DNA from: Lampris incognitus
Lineage: Eukaryota; Chordata; Actinopteri; Lampriformes; Lampridae
Direction of reading: 5' to 3'
Length of the DNA: 64,000 nucleotides
NCBI RefSeq assembly: GCF_029633865.1
Contig: NC_079213.1
Coordinates: forward strand, 99,162,845 to 99,226,844
The notes below the pieces were generated by a model. It was given only the letters and a program-made list of their open reading frames with translations, did no database searches and was not told the DNA's origin. Both the position numbers and the translations under genes were made by a program. Each line of letters starts with the position of its first letter. Positions within the stretch are counted from its first letter, which is position 1. Shown here one piece after another: positions 23,801 through 37,857 of the stretch.

Positions 23801-26800
23801 CGGTAATATGTACTTTTGATACATTTCCTAATTCAGTAAATCGACAATATAATTTATTCACCCCCTCCCAGAGATATTATACCATTCTAAAGTGATGTAT
23901 GCAAAGATCTATAACCTATAATCCTTATTGAACTTTAAAATATGGAATTTAATTGAATTTATTATATTGGTATATTGGTGAATTATTCATGACTATGATA
24001 AAGACTTTCACACATTTAGAACTTTTCTCCCGAACCCCCCCCCCCCCCCCCCGCAGTAGCCCCAGGGGTGCGCGTATCCCCATTTGAGAAACAGATAATG
24101 GCTGGATGGCTGGCTGGATGGACTCTTTAACGCAACAGTAGGTGGCGATAATGGCCCATCTGGTTGCAATTCGCCATTAATCCGGAAGACGAAGAAGAGT
24201 TAGCCTGGCTCCAGCTATGGTTGCTAGCTTGTGAATAAGTTTGAAGTGTTTGGAAATTTCCCGACCTTTCCGTCCATTACTACTCCAAAAAAAAGGTAAT
24301 GCGTCCAGTTCATAAATAATTTACTTCACTATAGTTCAACTGAGTAAAACCTAACTTATCTGATGCAACTTGTACAGTAACAACGCACTGAAATTACTTT
24401 CGCCCGTTAAGTTTTTTTTTTTTTTAGGGATTTGTTCCTTATCCAATGCGAGGGTCTAAGGGCAGGATGTTGTGTTGCTGTAAAGCCCCTTGAGGCAAAT
24501 TTGTAATTTATGGTATTGGGCTATACAAATAAAATTCACTTGACTAATTATATGTTTGGTTTTAGAAACCGCGTGGCGTGACTGGGTATACGCCATTTTG
24601 TGCATGTGTCCAGCCCGCTGACGACATTGAAACTGGCTCATTGGGTACGCCATTTTGTGCATGTGTCCAGCCTGCTCACTCGAAATCGGTGAAATATATT
24701 TAATTTTTTTTTAAACCAGGGATTTCATTTTATTTTGCACCTTATTAAAATAATTGTGCGCACTTTATTGAATTATTGTATGTCTACTTAATTTGGTACA
24801 AGAGTGGGTTTATGATTTCCATTGTTATTCAATGGATAGAATTCAACTTATTTTGCACTATATATATAAAACTTGAATTCTATGTGCCACTAGTTGTTTG
24901 GAGAATTTTTCATTTGCAAGGTTAAAGGGCACGTATGAAAAAGTGGAAGCATGCAAAGTATTGCAAATCAGTACTTTTCTTTCAAAGTTCATGTGAATGC
25001 AAAGTGCATGATATAATTTACAATCTGATATTTATTAGATTTCTCTGAACCTGTCTGTTGACAGGTAAGGTTTCTTTTTCTTCTTTTTTGGATCTTTCCA
25101 GTGAAATAGATGGCGAGCCTTCCCACCTGGATCCAGAGAGGGACCATATTCTGAGATACCACTGTGATAACTGGACAGGTTCTACCACACTCTGCGGCGT
25201 GGTAGGCCCAACTTCTGCAAACACCCCCACGCTCAGCCTCATCATTCTCATTTTCTCCTTTCACAATCATCTCCATGCACACACACCCCAATTCCCCTGG
25301 AACTAAAAACTTACACTCTCTTGGACTCTGGACTTGACTCAAAACACTAGACTTACATTTTCATTCCCTGGAACTGTGAATTAGGCAATTGGTACATTGT
25401 TTATCAGAAAATATATATTCCTTGTCATTGTGTATGGTACTGACTTATATATTTTTTTTTCTTTCAAATTCCTTGTTCTAATAAAAAGCCAGCAAGCATA
25501 CTGTTTACATTTAACCTTTTGTCTCTGAGTCTGATTTAAGCATTCCACTGTGCTCCAGTAGCCAAACCTCAGTTGTCCATAATATTAACAATCAGTCCGT
25601 GACAGGTGTTAATAAAAATTGGAAAGACAGCCAGGAGCATTGTTGAATGTTTAATTGTCAGCCTTACTTGGTGAATTTTTACCTACAATTTGTTACATTT
25701 AAAGTCAGGTAATCAAAGCCAACTCCAGCACAATGGAAATTGTAATGCAAGAATCGGTTAAAATTCACTACTCCGTAGTAGTTTGTGGACTAACGGGGAC
25801 AGAGAGTGATAATGAAGTATCCACTTACCTCAACAAGCACGGTTCAATTAACCGCCTTTTCCGCATAGATGACCCTAAATCAGATGTTCACCAACACATG
25901 ATAGTAGAGTTCACATATGGCACGGCCATGCAAACATTAGAGCCCTTGCTGCCGCTTAAGCTTGAACGCTCCACTCAAGCTGATACGTTTATGAGGTAAA
26001 GAGCTTGGCAAGTGTTTATGCACTAAATGCCCGTAATAACGCTACCAGAACATATATGGAGGAGCTGCGCAAAATTTCCAGACTGAGTGGGAATTCTCTG
26101 GAGCAAATGCTGAAAGAAGAATTGGCCAAACTTGCTTTGTTCATCAATCCTCCGCAAGCTTGTCAAGACTCTTCCTCTGAACAGAAGCCACTCCCCCAAA
26201 CAGAGCAACACAGACAGGGTGGCATGTTGTCTTCAAGTCCACACCTCTTGAACTCTTCTGATCCTACAGCCCTTGAATTCCCTCATGATGCAGTTCAGCC
26301 TTGTGTTTTCATGACCCTCAATAAAAACCTGACCGATTTCACCCTATTGCCAAATCCACCAGTTATGGCTAGTGGCACATTCCAGTCCACGCTCGACATT
26401 TATCCACCCAATGTTCAGCAAGTGGTGGTTGAACATGTTGTGCGCAATAGTGAGACCTCGTCATACTTTGCTACACCAAGTAGGCTTCAAACTTTTTCAA
26501 GGAAAAGTCCCTGCCCCAGCAACAAAGCACATCATGACACATGGCGCACTAGCGTCGAAGGACTCATGAAAGATCCCTCTGTTTCTGATTTGCACTGCAC
26601 ACACCATATACTTGACAGTCTCCTTCCGCCTGCTGCTGAGGTGACGAAGCATTTAGGCCCACAGGCTCAACGTTCTGCCTGTCTTGAGCTACTTGACTCT
26701 GCCTATGGAACTGTCAAAGATGGCGATGAACTCTATGCAAGATTCATGAGTACACTTCAGGATGATGGCGAAAACCCATCCACATTTCTGCACAGATTGC

Positions 26801-29800
26801 ATGTTTGTCTGAACATGACTATGTGGTACGGTGGTGTGTCTGCTGACGGATTTGACAGGCAGCTTCTGAAGCAGTTCTGCCGCGGTTGCTGGGATAATGC
26901 CTTAATACTCAACCTCCAGTTAGAGCGAAGAAAGGAGAGCCCGCCTTCCTTCGCAGAACTCTTGCTGCTGCTAAGGACAGAAGAGAATAAGCAGGCTGCA
27001 AAAACCAGTCGTATGAGGCAGCACTTGGGCACCGCCAAGCCTGCTCCTAGTACCACTAAGCAGCTTATCATGTCTCATCTACAAATGGGGCACGCCACTG
27101 CTGATTCTGATCATTTAACTGAATCTGAGATGCTAAAGAAGCAAATGGCTGACATTAGTGCCCAGCTCAGCATTATGACAAACGAGAGCCACAAGGAGAA
27201 ACGACCTAAACAACAGAAAGCTGAGTCCCCTGCATTTAGTGCAAAAGTTGAGGCCCACCATGTGGAAAAGAAAGTAATGAAACAACAGAGTCCTGATGCC
27301 AAGACAAACAGAAAGCCACGCCCTTGGTATTGCTTTCAGTGTGGTGAGAATGGCCACATCATTTCAGCCTGTGAAAATGAGCCAAATCCTTCCCTTGTAG
27401 CTGCCAAGAAAAAGCAGTTGAGAGAAAGACAGGCTCTCTGGGAGACCGCTAATGCCGAAGATTCATGGTTAAAACCGAGATCTGCTCCCATATAGCGTTT
27501 TCACACCGGCCAAAAAAACCTGGCAACATCTGCATTTTTACACTGACCAAAGGCGGCGGACATTAGCGGGTTTTTTGGCCAGTGTGAAAGGGACTATAGA
27601 GGGAGCATATGGGAGCGACAGCTGACAAATCCTGTCCCAAATTTAAGAAATCTGTCTTGAAGAGACCTCAATCTTTCAAACTTTCTCAGGGCCTCGTTGG
27701 AACTAAAACTACTGCTCAAGTAACTATTGCAGGGAAAGACGGTAACTTGTCTTTTGGATATGGGGTCACAAGTGTACCCCAATCATTATGAGCAGCATCT
27801 TCCAGAACTGACTATCCATCCACTAAATTATGTCCTTGATGTGGAGGGTGCCAATGGCCAATAAGCCCCCTACTTAGGATACACTGAGCTCTCCATTACC
27901 TTTCCAAAAGACTTTGTAGGGTCTGACATCGAAGGTCACACTTTGGCTCTGGTTATTCCCCACCTCCGCTCTGCAGCCCAAGAGCAGGTGCTCATTGGCA
28001 CCAACACCCTTGACGCACTTTATACTGACTTCTGTACTGATCAGAAGCTCTTTGCTTTCCAGCCTTTGCCCTATGGCTATTGGGCTGTTTTTAAGATTCT
28101 TGAAATGTGTCGGAAGAACTCCAGCAGCGATAACCTTGGCTGGGTAAAAATGCAAGGAAAGAGCCCCGAGGTTGTACCTGCATGACATAGTCATTCTGGA
28201 AGGCTTAGTTAACATTTCCAATGCTCACTCTTGAGAGGTACGTCATCACTGAACAACCATGAGCCTCTTCCTTACCAAACTTGCCAATTTAACAGCCCTG
28301 CCAGTTGCCTGTGGTGTTGACGAATGAGACAAATCATGAAATTGTCATACCACCCAGAACAGTATTGGCAGATGTTAATGCTATAGTGTGGGTACTACAT
28401 AAAGAGTAAACTGAAAGAATCAAACCCCCCTGACATGCAGAGAGAGCCCTGAACCTACAAGATTGAGCTCTGATTTTGGAGACTCTCCCTTACCCACTGA
28501 GTGGAAGTAATGAGTAACAAATATGCTGAATTCCATGCCAGATGTATTATCCCATCATGATCTTCATTTCGGACACACAGATAAGGTCAAACACCATATC
28601 AAGCTCAGCAATGAAACGCCTTTTAAACACAGAGCATGTCCAGGACATCCCCGTTATGTGGATATGGTAAGGAAACACCTTCAGGAACTCCTCAACTTGG
28701 GAGTTATACAAGAGTCTGAGTCCCCATTTGCTTCTCCCATAGTCGTCGTGAGGAAGAAGAATGGCTCTGTTCGTCTTTGCATAGACTTCAGAAAGCTAAA
28801 TCTTTGGACCATCAAGGACGCGTATGCCCTCCCAAATCTAGAGAAGGCGTTCTTTGCTCTAGCTCGGTTGAAGTGGTTCTCTGTTCTGGATCTTAAATTG
28901 GGATATTATCAAATTGAATTGGAAGAATCCGACAAGCAGAAGACAGCATTCGTTTGCCTGGTAGGATTTTGGGAATTTAACAGGATGCCCCAAGGAATCA
29001 CAAATGCGCCATCAACCTTCCAATGACTTAAGGAGAAGTGTATGGGAGAGATGAACAACCTAAAGGATGTTTTAGTGTTCATTGATGGCCTGATCATTTT
29101 TTCCATCATCCTTATGTCAGAAAAGCAGCGTCTGATGCGTGTACTATTAATGACTGAAGGAATATGGACTGAAGCTTGGCCATGTGGTAACAGACTCAGA
29201 GAAGATCAAGGCCCTAACAACTTGTCCTGTCCCCACCAACCTAAAGGAACTTAGGTATTTTTTAGGCTTTGCTGGATATCTTATTGAAATAATTGTGCAC
29301 ACTCTATTGAAGTCTACTTAATTTGTTACAAGAGTGGGTTTATGATTTATATTGTTGTTATTCAGTGGATAGAATTCAACTTATTTTGCACTTTTTTGAA
29401 TTATATGTGCAACTAGTTGTTTGGAGAATTTTAATTGGCTAGGTTAAGGGCATGCATGAAAAAGCGGAAGCATGCAAAATATTGCAAATCAGTGCTTTTA
29501 TTTTAAAGTTCATGTAAAATTTATATTGTGGCAGACACTAGGGGCTATGCCTCTCACCCAGCAGGGCTGTGAGCTGGGGGCGTGGTTTACGTTCCCGGGC
29601 TCTCTGGTGCAAGGTTGTTCCTGTTTCAGTTTGGTTTTGGAGCTGAGGAATAAAGTTCAAACTCGCCTTCGTCTCCTGTGTTTTTCCTCATCCTGCCACA
29701 ATATCACGCAAAGTGCATGATATAAATTACAGTTTGGTATTCATGAGATTTCTCTGACCCTGTCTGTTGATAGGTCAGTTGTTTTTTGTTTTTTTTATCT

Positions 29801-30159
29801 TAACAGTGAGATAGATGGCGAGCCTTCCCACCTGGGTCTACAGAGGGACAACATTCCAAGATACCACTGTGATAACTGGACAGGTTCTACCACACTATAC
29901 GGTGTGTTAGGCCCAACTTTTGCAAACACTCCCACACTCTTAATTTTCTTCTTTCACAATCATCCCCATGTACACACACACCCCAATTCCCCTGGAACTC
30001 TGAACTCATACGTACCCTTGGACTTTCTCTTGGACTCTGGACTTGACTCAAAACACTAGACTTACATTTTCATACCCTTGAACTGTGAATTAGGCAATTG
30101 CTGTATTGTTTATCAGCAAATATATTTTCTTCGTCACTATGTATGGTACCGACGTGTGT

Positions 30160-30197
<38 letters not shown>

Positions 30198-33100
30198 ATG
30201 TCCACAGGATGTTGCAAGGAACCCTTCGATGTAGAAAAAAGAGCTCAACAATTCAGGAGCAAAGATGTATTTTTTACAGCTCAAAGTTGTTAAATGGCAG
30301 AACAAGCTTGTTTCGTGCTCAATGCACTCATCGAAACAAGCTTGTTCTGCCGTTTAACAACTTTGAGCTAAAAATAAATAAATAAATAATAATAACAAAA
30401 AAAATGTATATATATAGCGTTTTTCCCGAAACCGTCAATGGTGTTTTTATAAGTGCTCAACTAACGAGGAGCGGAATATCAATACAGATACAGGGAAAAA
30501 AAGTTTAATACACTGCAGTACAGGCCTGTTTCGTGCATCGCGCACTCATCAGCCGCACGCATTCATCAGCTGCTAAAGCTGTATATATATACAGTGGTGT
30601 GAAAGTGTTTGCCCCCTTTCTGATTTCTTATTTTTTTGCATGTTTGTCACACTTAAATGTTTCAGATCATCAAACAAATTTAAATATTAGACAAAGATAA
30701 CACAAGTAAACACAAAATGCAGTTTTTAAATGAAGGTTTTTATTATTAAGGGGAAAAAAAATCCAAAGCTACATGGTCCTGTGTGAAAAAGTGATTGGCC
30801 CCTAAACCTAATAACTGGTTGGGCCACCCTTAGCAGCAACAACTGCAATCAAGCGTTGTGATACCTGGCAATGAGTCTTTTACAGCGCTGTGGAGGAATT
30901 TTGGCCCACTCATCTTTGCAGAATTGTTGTAATTCAGCCACATTGGAGGGTTTTCGAGCATGAACCGCCTTTTTAAGGTCATGCCACAGCATCTCAATCA
31001 GATTCAGGTCAGGACTTTGACTAGGCCACTCCAAAGTCTTCATTTTGTTTTTCTTAAGCCATTCAGAGGTGGACTTGCTGGTGTGTTTTGGATCTTTGTC
31101 CTGCTGCAGAACCCAAGTGTGCTTCAGCTTGAGGTCACGAACAGATGGCCGGACATTCTCCTTCAGGATTTTTTGGTAGATAGCAGAATTCATGGTTCCA
31201 TTTACCACAGCAAGTCTTCCAGGTCCTGAAGCAGCAAAACAGCCCCAGACCATCACACTACCACCACCATATTTTACTGTTGGTATGATGTTCCTTTTCT
31301 GAAATGTTGTGTTACTTTTACGCCAGATGTAATGGGACACACACCTTCCGAAAAGTTCAACTTTTGTCTCGTCAGTCCACAGAGTATTTTCCCAAAAGTC
31401 TTGGGGATCATTAAGATGTTTTCTGGCAAAACTGAGATGAGCCTTTATGTTCTTTTTGCTCAGCAGTGGTTTTCGTCTTGGAACTCTGCCATGCAGGCCA
31501 TTTTTGCCCAGTCTCTTTCTTATGGTGGAGTCATGAACACTGACCTTAACTAAGGCAAGTGAGGCCTGCAGTTCTTTGGATGTTGTTGTGGGGTCTTTTG
31601 TGACCTCTTGGATGAGTCGTTGCTGCGCTCTTGGGGTAAATTGGTCGGCCGGCCACTCCTGGGAAGGTTCACCACTGTTCCATGTTTTCGCCATTTGTGG
31701 ATAATGGCTCTTACTGTGGTTCGCTGGAGTCCCAAAGCTTTAGAAATGGCTTTATAACCTTTTCCAGACTGATAGATTTCAATTACTTTGTTTCTCATTT
31801 GTTCCTGAATGTCTTTGGATCGCAGCATGATGTCTAGCTTTTGAGGATCTTTTGGTCTACTTCACTTTGTCAGGCAGGTCCTATTTAAGTGATTTCTTGA
31901 TTGAGAAGAGGTGTGGCAGTAATCAGGCCTGGGTATGGCTAGAGAAATTGAACTCAGCTTTCCAAAGATGTGATAAACCACACTTAATTTATGTTTTAAC
32001 AGGGGGGGGCAATCACTTTTTCACACAGGGCCATGTAGGTTTGGATTTTTCTTTTCCCTTAATAATAAAAACCTTCATGAAGAAACTGCATTTTGTGTTT
32101 ACTTGTGTTATCTTTGTCTAACATTTAAATTTGTTTGATGATCAGAAACATTTAAGTGTGACAAACATGCAAAAAAATAAGAAATCAGGAAGGGGGCAAA
32201 CACTTTTTCACACCACTGTATATATACACACACACACACACACATCTACAAAAGTATTGGGACACCTGGCCCATTACACCTACAGGAGCTTTTATCACAT
32301 CCCATTCTAAATCCATAGGCATTATGGAGTTGGTCCCCCCCTTTGCGGCTATAACGGATTCCACTCTTCCGGGAAGGCTTTCCACAAGATTTTGGAGTGC
32401 GTCTGTGGGAATTTTTGCCCATTCATCCAGAAGAGCATTTGTGAGGTCAGTTGTCAGCTGATGATTGCTTATAGCATGAAACAGGCTTGTACTGTCTCAT
32501 AAAAAATTTACTTGACTCACTGGATCATTTTGCTCCCTATTTTTTGAGCACCTTTCCTACCGTTGAGTGTTTCTTTTAACAAAGTTATATATATATGAAA
32601 TATATTTGTTTTTTTCAAATTCCTTGTTCTAATACAAAGCCAGCTTACTGTTTACATTTAACCTTTTGTCTCGGAGTCTCATTTAAGTATTCTACTATGC
32701 TACAGTAGCCGAACCTCACTGGTTCATAACAATCAGTCCCTTATAAGCGTACACAGTGCTCAGCTAAAAAAGCTACGTAATGAAAAATGTTGCCTGTTAT
32801 TCTGTGGATAGTGGTTAGCGCGGTCACCTCACATCAAGAAGGTCATGGGTTCGAACCCTGGGGTTTTCCAACCTTGGGGGGTTGGGGTGATCCCAGTTCA
32901 TCCTCTGTGTGGAGTTTGCATATTCTCCCTGTGTCTGCATAGGGTTCCTCCCACAGTCCAAAGACATTTAGGTCAGGTGGATTGGCCATACTAAATTGTT
33001 CAGTGTAAATTTGTCAGCCCTGTGATGGATTGGCGGCCTGTCCAGGGTGTAATCCTGGAGATGCTTGGGTACAGGGTTCAGAACACAGGTCACCAACAGT

Positions 33101-36100
33101 TAGGGCTGTCAAAATTGGCCAAAAATTATGTTTTGATTATTTCTAAAAAAAAAATAAAAAAAAAACACACATAGATTCGAACCCATTTGAGTATATTTTT
33201 GCACATTATGTCCATAAGAGGGCAGACCAATACAATGAGAGACATAACTACTCACACATTACAAAACAAAAAAATAAAATACTGTCCTATACTGTAAAAA
33301 CTTAATTTGAAGACCATCGATCATCTCTCTTGGCGGTTGGTGCTAGAGTGAGAAATGAGAACGTGCTGTCTCTCAGAGCGAGTTGAATGATTCGTAATTG
33401 ATGTATTACTTGATAGCTTAACTTTTATACAGATTAGGTAATATTCATACTGGTTTAAATAAACAATTTGATAATATTTTTGATAAGCTAACTGTAGCTT
33501 TCATAGCTTGCATACAACTTTATCTTGAGGTTCCACAATTCTTCCATTTTCTGACCAAAATCCAAAGTATTTCCAAACTGGGCTTTTTAGATTGGTTGCG
33601 AGTGAAAATCACTCTGCGGCCAAGTTGGGTTGTGAACTCTCTGTCATTTTTACCACACGGTTGTTGAATTATTCGCTTGTTTCAGCTTGATCTGAATTTC
33701 ATTTTCAACCAGTGAAAGTGACGTGCGACTCCTGTCCATCATGCAGTGTAATCAGTGCAGCGGCCAAGGCCCTTGCGAGAATTCGCGATGCAGACAGCCG
33801 CAGTAATGCTGCTTTTTTTCTCACCAATGGATATTAATTTTCACACCCGAATGTCTGTTTTGTTTTTTTTACAATTCAGTTATACATTCAAATTTTTAAT
33901 ATTCATTGACAGCCCTACCAACAGTACCCTCCATGGTATAGAAGGCTGGAAGCCAAGATCAAAGCAGCACGGAGAGATGTTAGCCAGATAACAGGTGTGA
34001 TGAAAGACAGGCCCTGGTTGAAGAAGTACAGCAAGATGTCCATAAGTGAGGCCCTGGAAACTGCCAAACAAAGGCTCACAGCTTTGGCAGCCAGGCTGAA
34101 GAGATACACTAGAGAAGCAGAAGCCAAAAGAGTAAATGGCCTGTTCCTGAAAGAACCATTCAAAGTGTACTCCCAGCTGCAGAGTAACAAGAGAACAACA
34201 TCAGACCCACCCAGAGCAGAGACTGAGTGATAGTGGGAGGATATACGGGAAAAGGAGGCATCACACAACACCAATGCCCAGTAGCTGAACCTAAGAGCAG
34301 ACCACAGCAATATCTCAGAACAAGAACCAGTTATCATCCCGGCGCCGACATCCAATGACGGTTCTCAAACATGAAGAGCTGGACTGCACCAGGTCCTGAC
34401 ATGATTCATGCCTACTGGCTGAAGAAGCTAACAGTACTCCATGAACACCTGGCAACACAGATGTACCAGCTGCTAACATCAGGGTCTCGCCCTGACTGGC
34501 TAACGGGGGGGGGGGGGGGGGGGGACACGATTATGAAGGCTCCCCACAAGGGTACAACACCTTCCAACTACCGGCCGATAAACTGCTTCTCCACAACATG
34601 GAAGATCCTGTCAGGCATCATAGCAGGCCACATGAGTCAACACGAGCAAAAGGAGGATTGGGAAAAAAACCAGAGGATCAAAGCATCAGCTACTGGTTGA
34701 TAGCGCAATCACCCAAGACTAAGACTAGACAGACCAACCTGAGCATAGCCTGGACTGACTACAAGAAAAGCTACGATTCAGTGCCTTACACACGGTTACT
34801 GAAGTGCTTGGTACTATACAAAGCCTGTCAAAGCCTATATATACATATATGTATGTGTGTGTGTGTGTGTGTGTGTGTACATGTAATCCAAAGAATTTAC
34901 TTGACTCACTGAATTATTTTGCTCCTCATTTGTTGAGCACTTTCCCTACCGTTGAGTTTCTTTTAACAAAGTTATAATATATATATATATATATATCTTT
35001 GTTATATACCCCCCACACACACACACAAATATATACACTCACCGGCCACTTTATTAGGCACACCTGTCCAACTGCTCGTTAATGCAAATTTCTAATCAGC
35101 CAATCACATGGCAGCAACTCAATGCATTTAGGCATGTAGACATGGTCAAGACGATCTGCTGCAGTTCAAACCGAGCATCAGAATGGGGAAGAAAGGTGAT
35201 TTAAGTGACTTTGAACGTGGCATGGTTGTTGGTGCCAGACGGGCTGGTCTGAGTATTTCAGAAACCGCTGATCTACTGGGATTTTCACGCACAACCATCT
35301 CTAGGGTTTACAGAGAATGGTCCGAAAAAGAGAAAATATCCAGTGAGCGGCAGTTCTGTGGGCGAAAATGCCTTGTTGATGCCAGAGGTCAGAGGAGAAT
35401 GGCCAGACTGGTTCGAGCTGACAGAAAGGCAACAGTAACTCAAATAACCACTCATTACAACCGAGGTATGCAGAAGAGCATATCTGAACGCACAACACGT
35501 CGAACCTTGAGGCAGATGGGCTACAGCAGCAGAAGACCACACCGAGTGCCACTCCTGTCAGCTAAGAACAGGAAACTGAGGCTACAATTCGCACAGGCTC
35601 ACCAAAATTGGACAATAGAAGATTGGAAAAACGTTGCCTGGTCTGATGAGTCTCGATTTCTGCTGCGACATTCGGATGGTAGGGTCAGAATTTGGCGTCA
35701 ACAACATGAAAGCATGGAGCCATCCTGCCTTGTATCAACGGTTCAGGCTGGTGGTGGTGGTGTAATGGTGTGGGGGATATTTTCTTGGCACACTTTGGGC
35801 CCCTTAGTACCAATTGAGCATCGTGTCAACGCCATAGCCTACCTGAGTATTGTTGCTGACCATGTCCATCCCTTTATGATCACAGTGTTCCCATCTTCTG
35901 ATGACTACTTCCAGCAGGATAACGCGCCATGTCATAAAGCTCGAATCATCTCAGACTGGTTTCTTGAACATGACAATGAGTTCACTGTACTCAAATGGCC
36001 TCCAGTCACCAGATCTCAATCCAATAGAGCACCTTTGGGATGTGGTGGACCGAGAGATTCACATCATGGATGTGCAGCCGACAAATCTGTAGCAACTGCG

Positions 36101-37583
36101 TGATGCTATCATGTCAATATGGACCAAACTCTCTGAGGAATGTTTCCAGTACCTTGTTGAATCTATGCCACGAAGGATTAAGGCAGTTCTGAAGGCAAAA
36201 GGGGGTCCAACCCGGTACTAGCAAGGTGTACCTAATAAAGTGGCCAGTGCGTGTATATGTGTGTGTGTGTGTGTGTGTGTATATATACATACACACACAC
36301 ACACACACACATCCATCCATCCATTATCCGGACCGCTTATCCTGTTGTCAGGGTTGCAGTGATGCCAGAGCCTACCCCGGTGGTCATTAGGCGGCAGGCA
36401 GAGAGACACCCTGGACAGGCCGCCAGGCCATCACAGGGCATGTATATATATATATTAGTGGTGGGACTTGATTAAAAAAATTAATCGAATTAATTATGGG
36501 CTTTGTAATTAATTAATCATAATTAATCGCATTTTAATCGCATATCGATATTTGACACCAGAAGCAACATTTTTCAATTCAAACAGGTCTTGGTAGATGA
36601 CTAAATCAATGAATAGACACATACATAAGTTTAAACAACAAAATCCTGTTTATTTTGTTCAAAACAAGTTTGTTTTGTAAACACAGTACTTTTTGTAACC
36701 CCTGATCTTCTACCCCTGAAAGTGGTCTACAGTTCACAGCAATCCATTTCGCCAGTGAGTTTGTTAATTTATCAGACATGGACTTACTCATCTTGGCTTT
36801 GAATCCCGTCATCTGGTGGAGAGTCGGTTGGCGACTCTGCTTGGTTGTACTAGGAGCACTAGCGTTAGCTCCGGTGTTCGTACTAGCTGCAACGTGTTTC
36901 GCATTTAGGTGGTACCAGAGACTTGAATAACTGCAGTGGAATGCAAACCCTTTGTTGCAGAGTCTGCACACAACAGTGCTCTTATCTAGGCTTCCATCCG
37001 ACCATTTTTTAAACGTAAATTTCCCATCCACAGAGCTAAGCAACGCGGTGTCATCCTTGTCGTCTATCACATCTGTTGTTAGCATACTAACTTGTTAGCC
37101 TAACCTACTCCGCCTTTCGCTTGACTGGCGTCACTCGGTGCATCGGCATAATCCGTATGCCAGAAAGAGTGCACTGAGAAGCGTTCCGTGTTGACTGGAG
37201 TGTAAAAATAAAATGCGATAAAATGCGTTAATTTTTTTTAACGCCGTTATTTTCCGTATAATTAATTATCGAATTAACGCGTTAAAGTCCCAGCCCTAAT
37301 ATATATATATAAAATCCAGTGAGTCATAGTAAATTCTTTAAATTTTTAAATTCTTTTTAGTTGACTCACTGATTTTGCTCCTTATTTGTTTAGCACTTTC
37401 TGTACCGTTGAGTGTTTCTTTAAACAAAGTTTTATACATTTAAATATATATATATAGCAGTTCAAACTTGTTTCATGTGTTGCACACTCATCAGCTGCTA
37501 ATGTCGTACATCTATATTGATATTCCACTCCTCATTTGTTGAGCACTTTTATCCACACCATTGATGGTTTCCAAAAAAAAAAC

Positions 37584-37623
<40 letters not shown>

Positions 37624-37814
37624 GGCTTGTTACAATTCCTGATCATGCCAGCTAAGCGATGAAAAGTATTGACAGATTTTATGTGTGGTGAGTATGTGAG
37701 TGTGTCTGTGTGACTCACCTCTACAACCTGCGAGTCATTGAGCCACTTGCTGAGTACAGTCTGTATAAGAGCAAACACCTGCTGCAAGACCAATACCACC
37801 TACACACGCGCATG

Positions 37815-37857
<43 letters not shown>

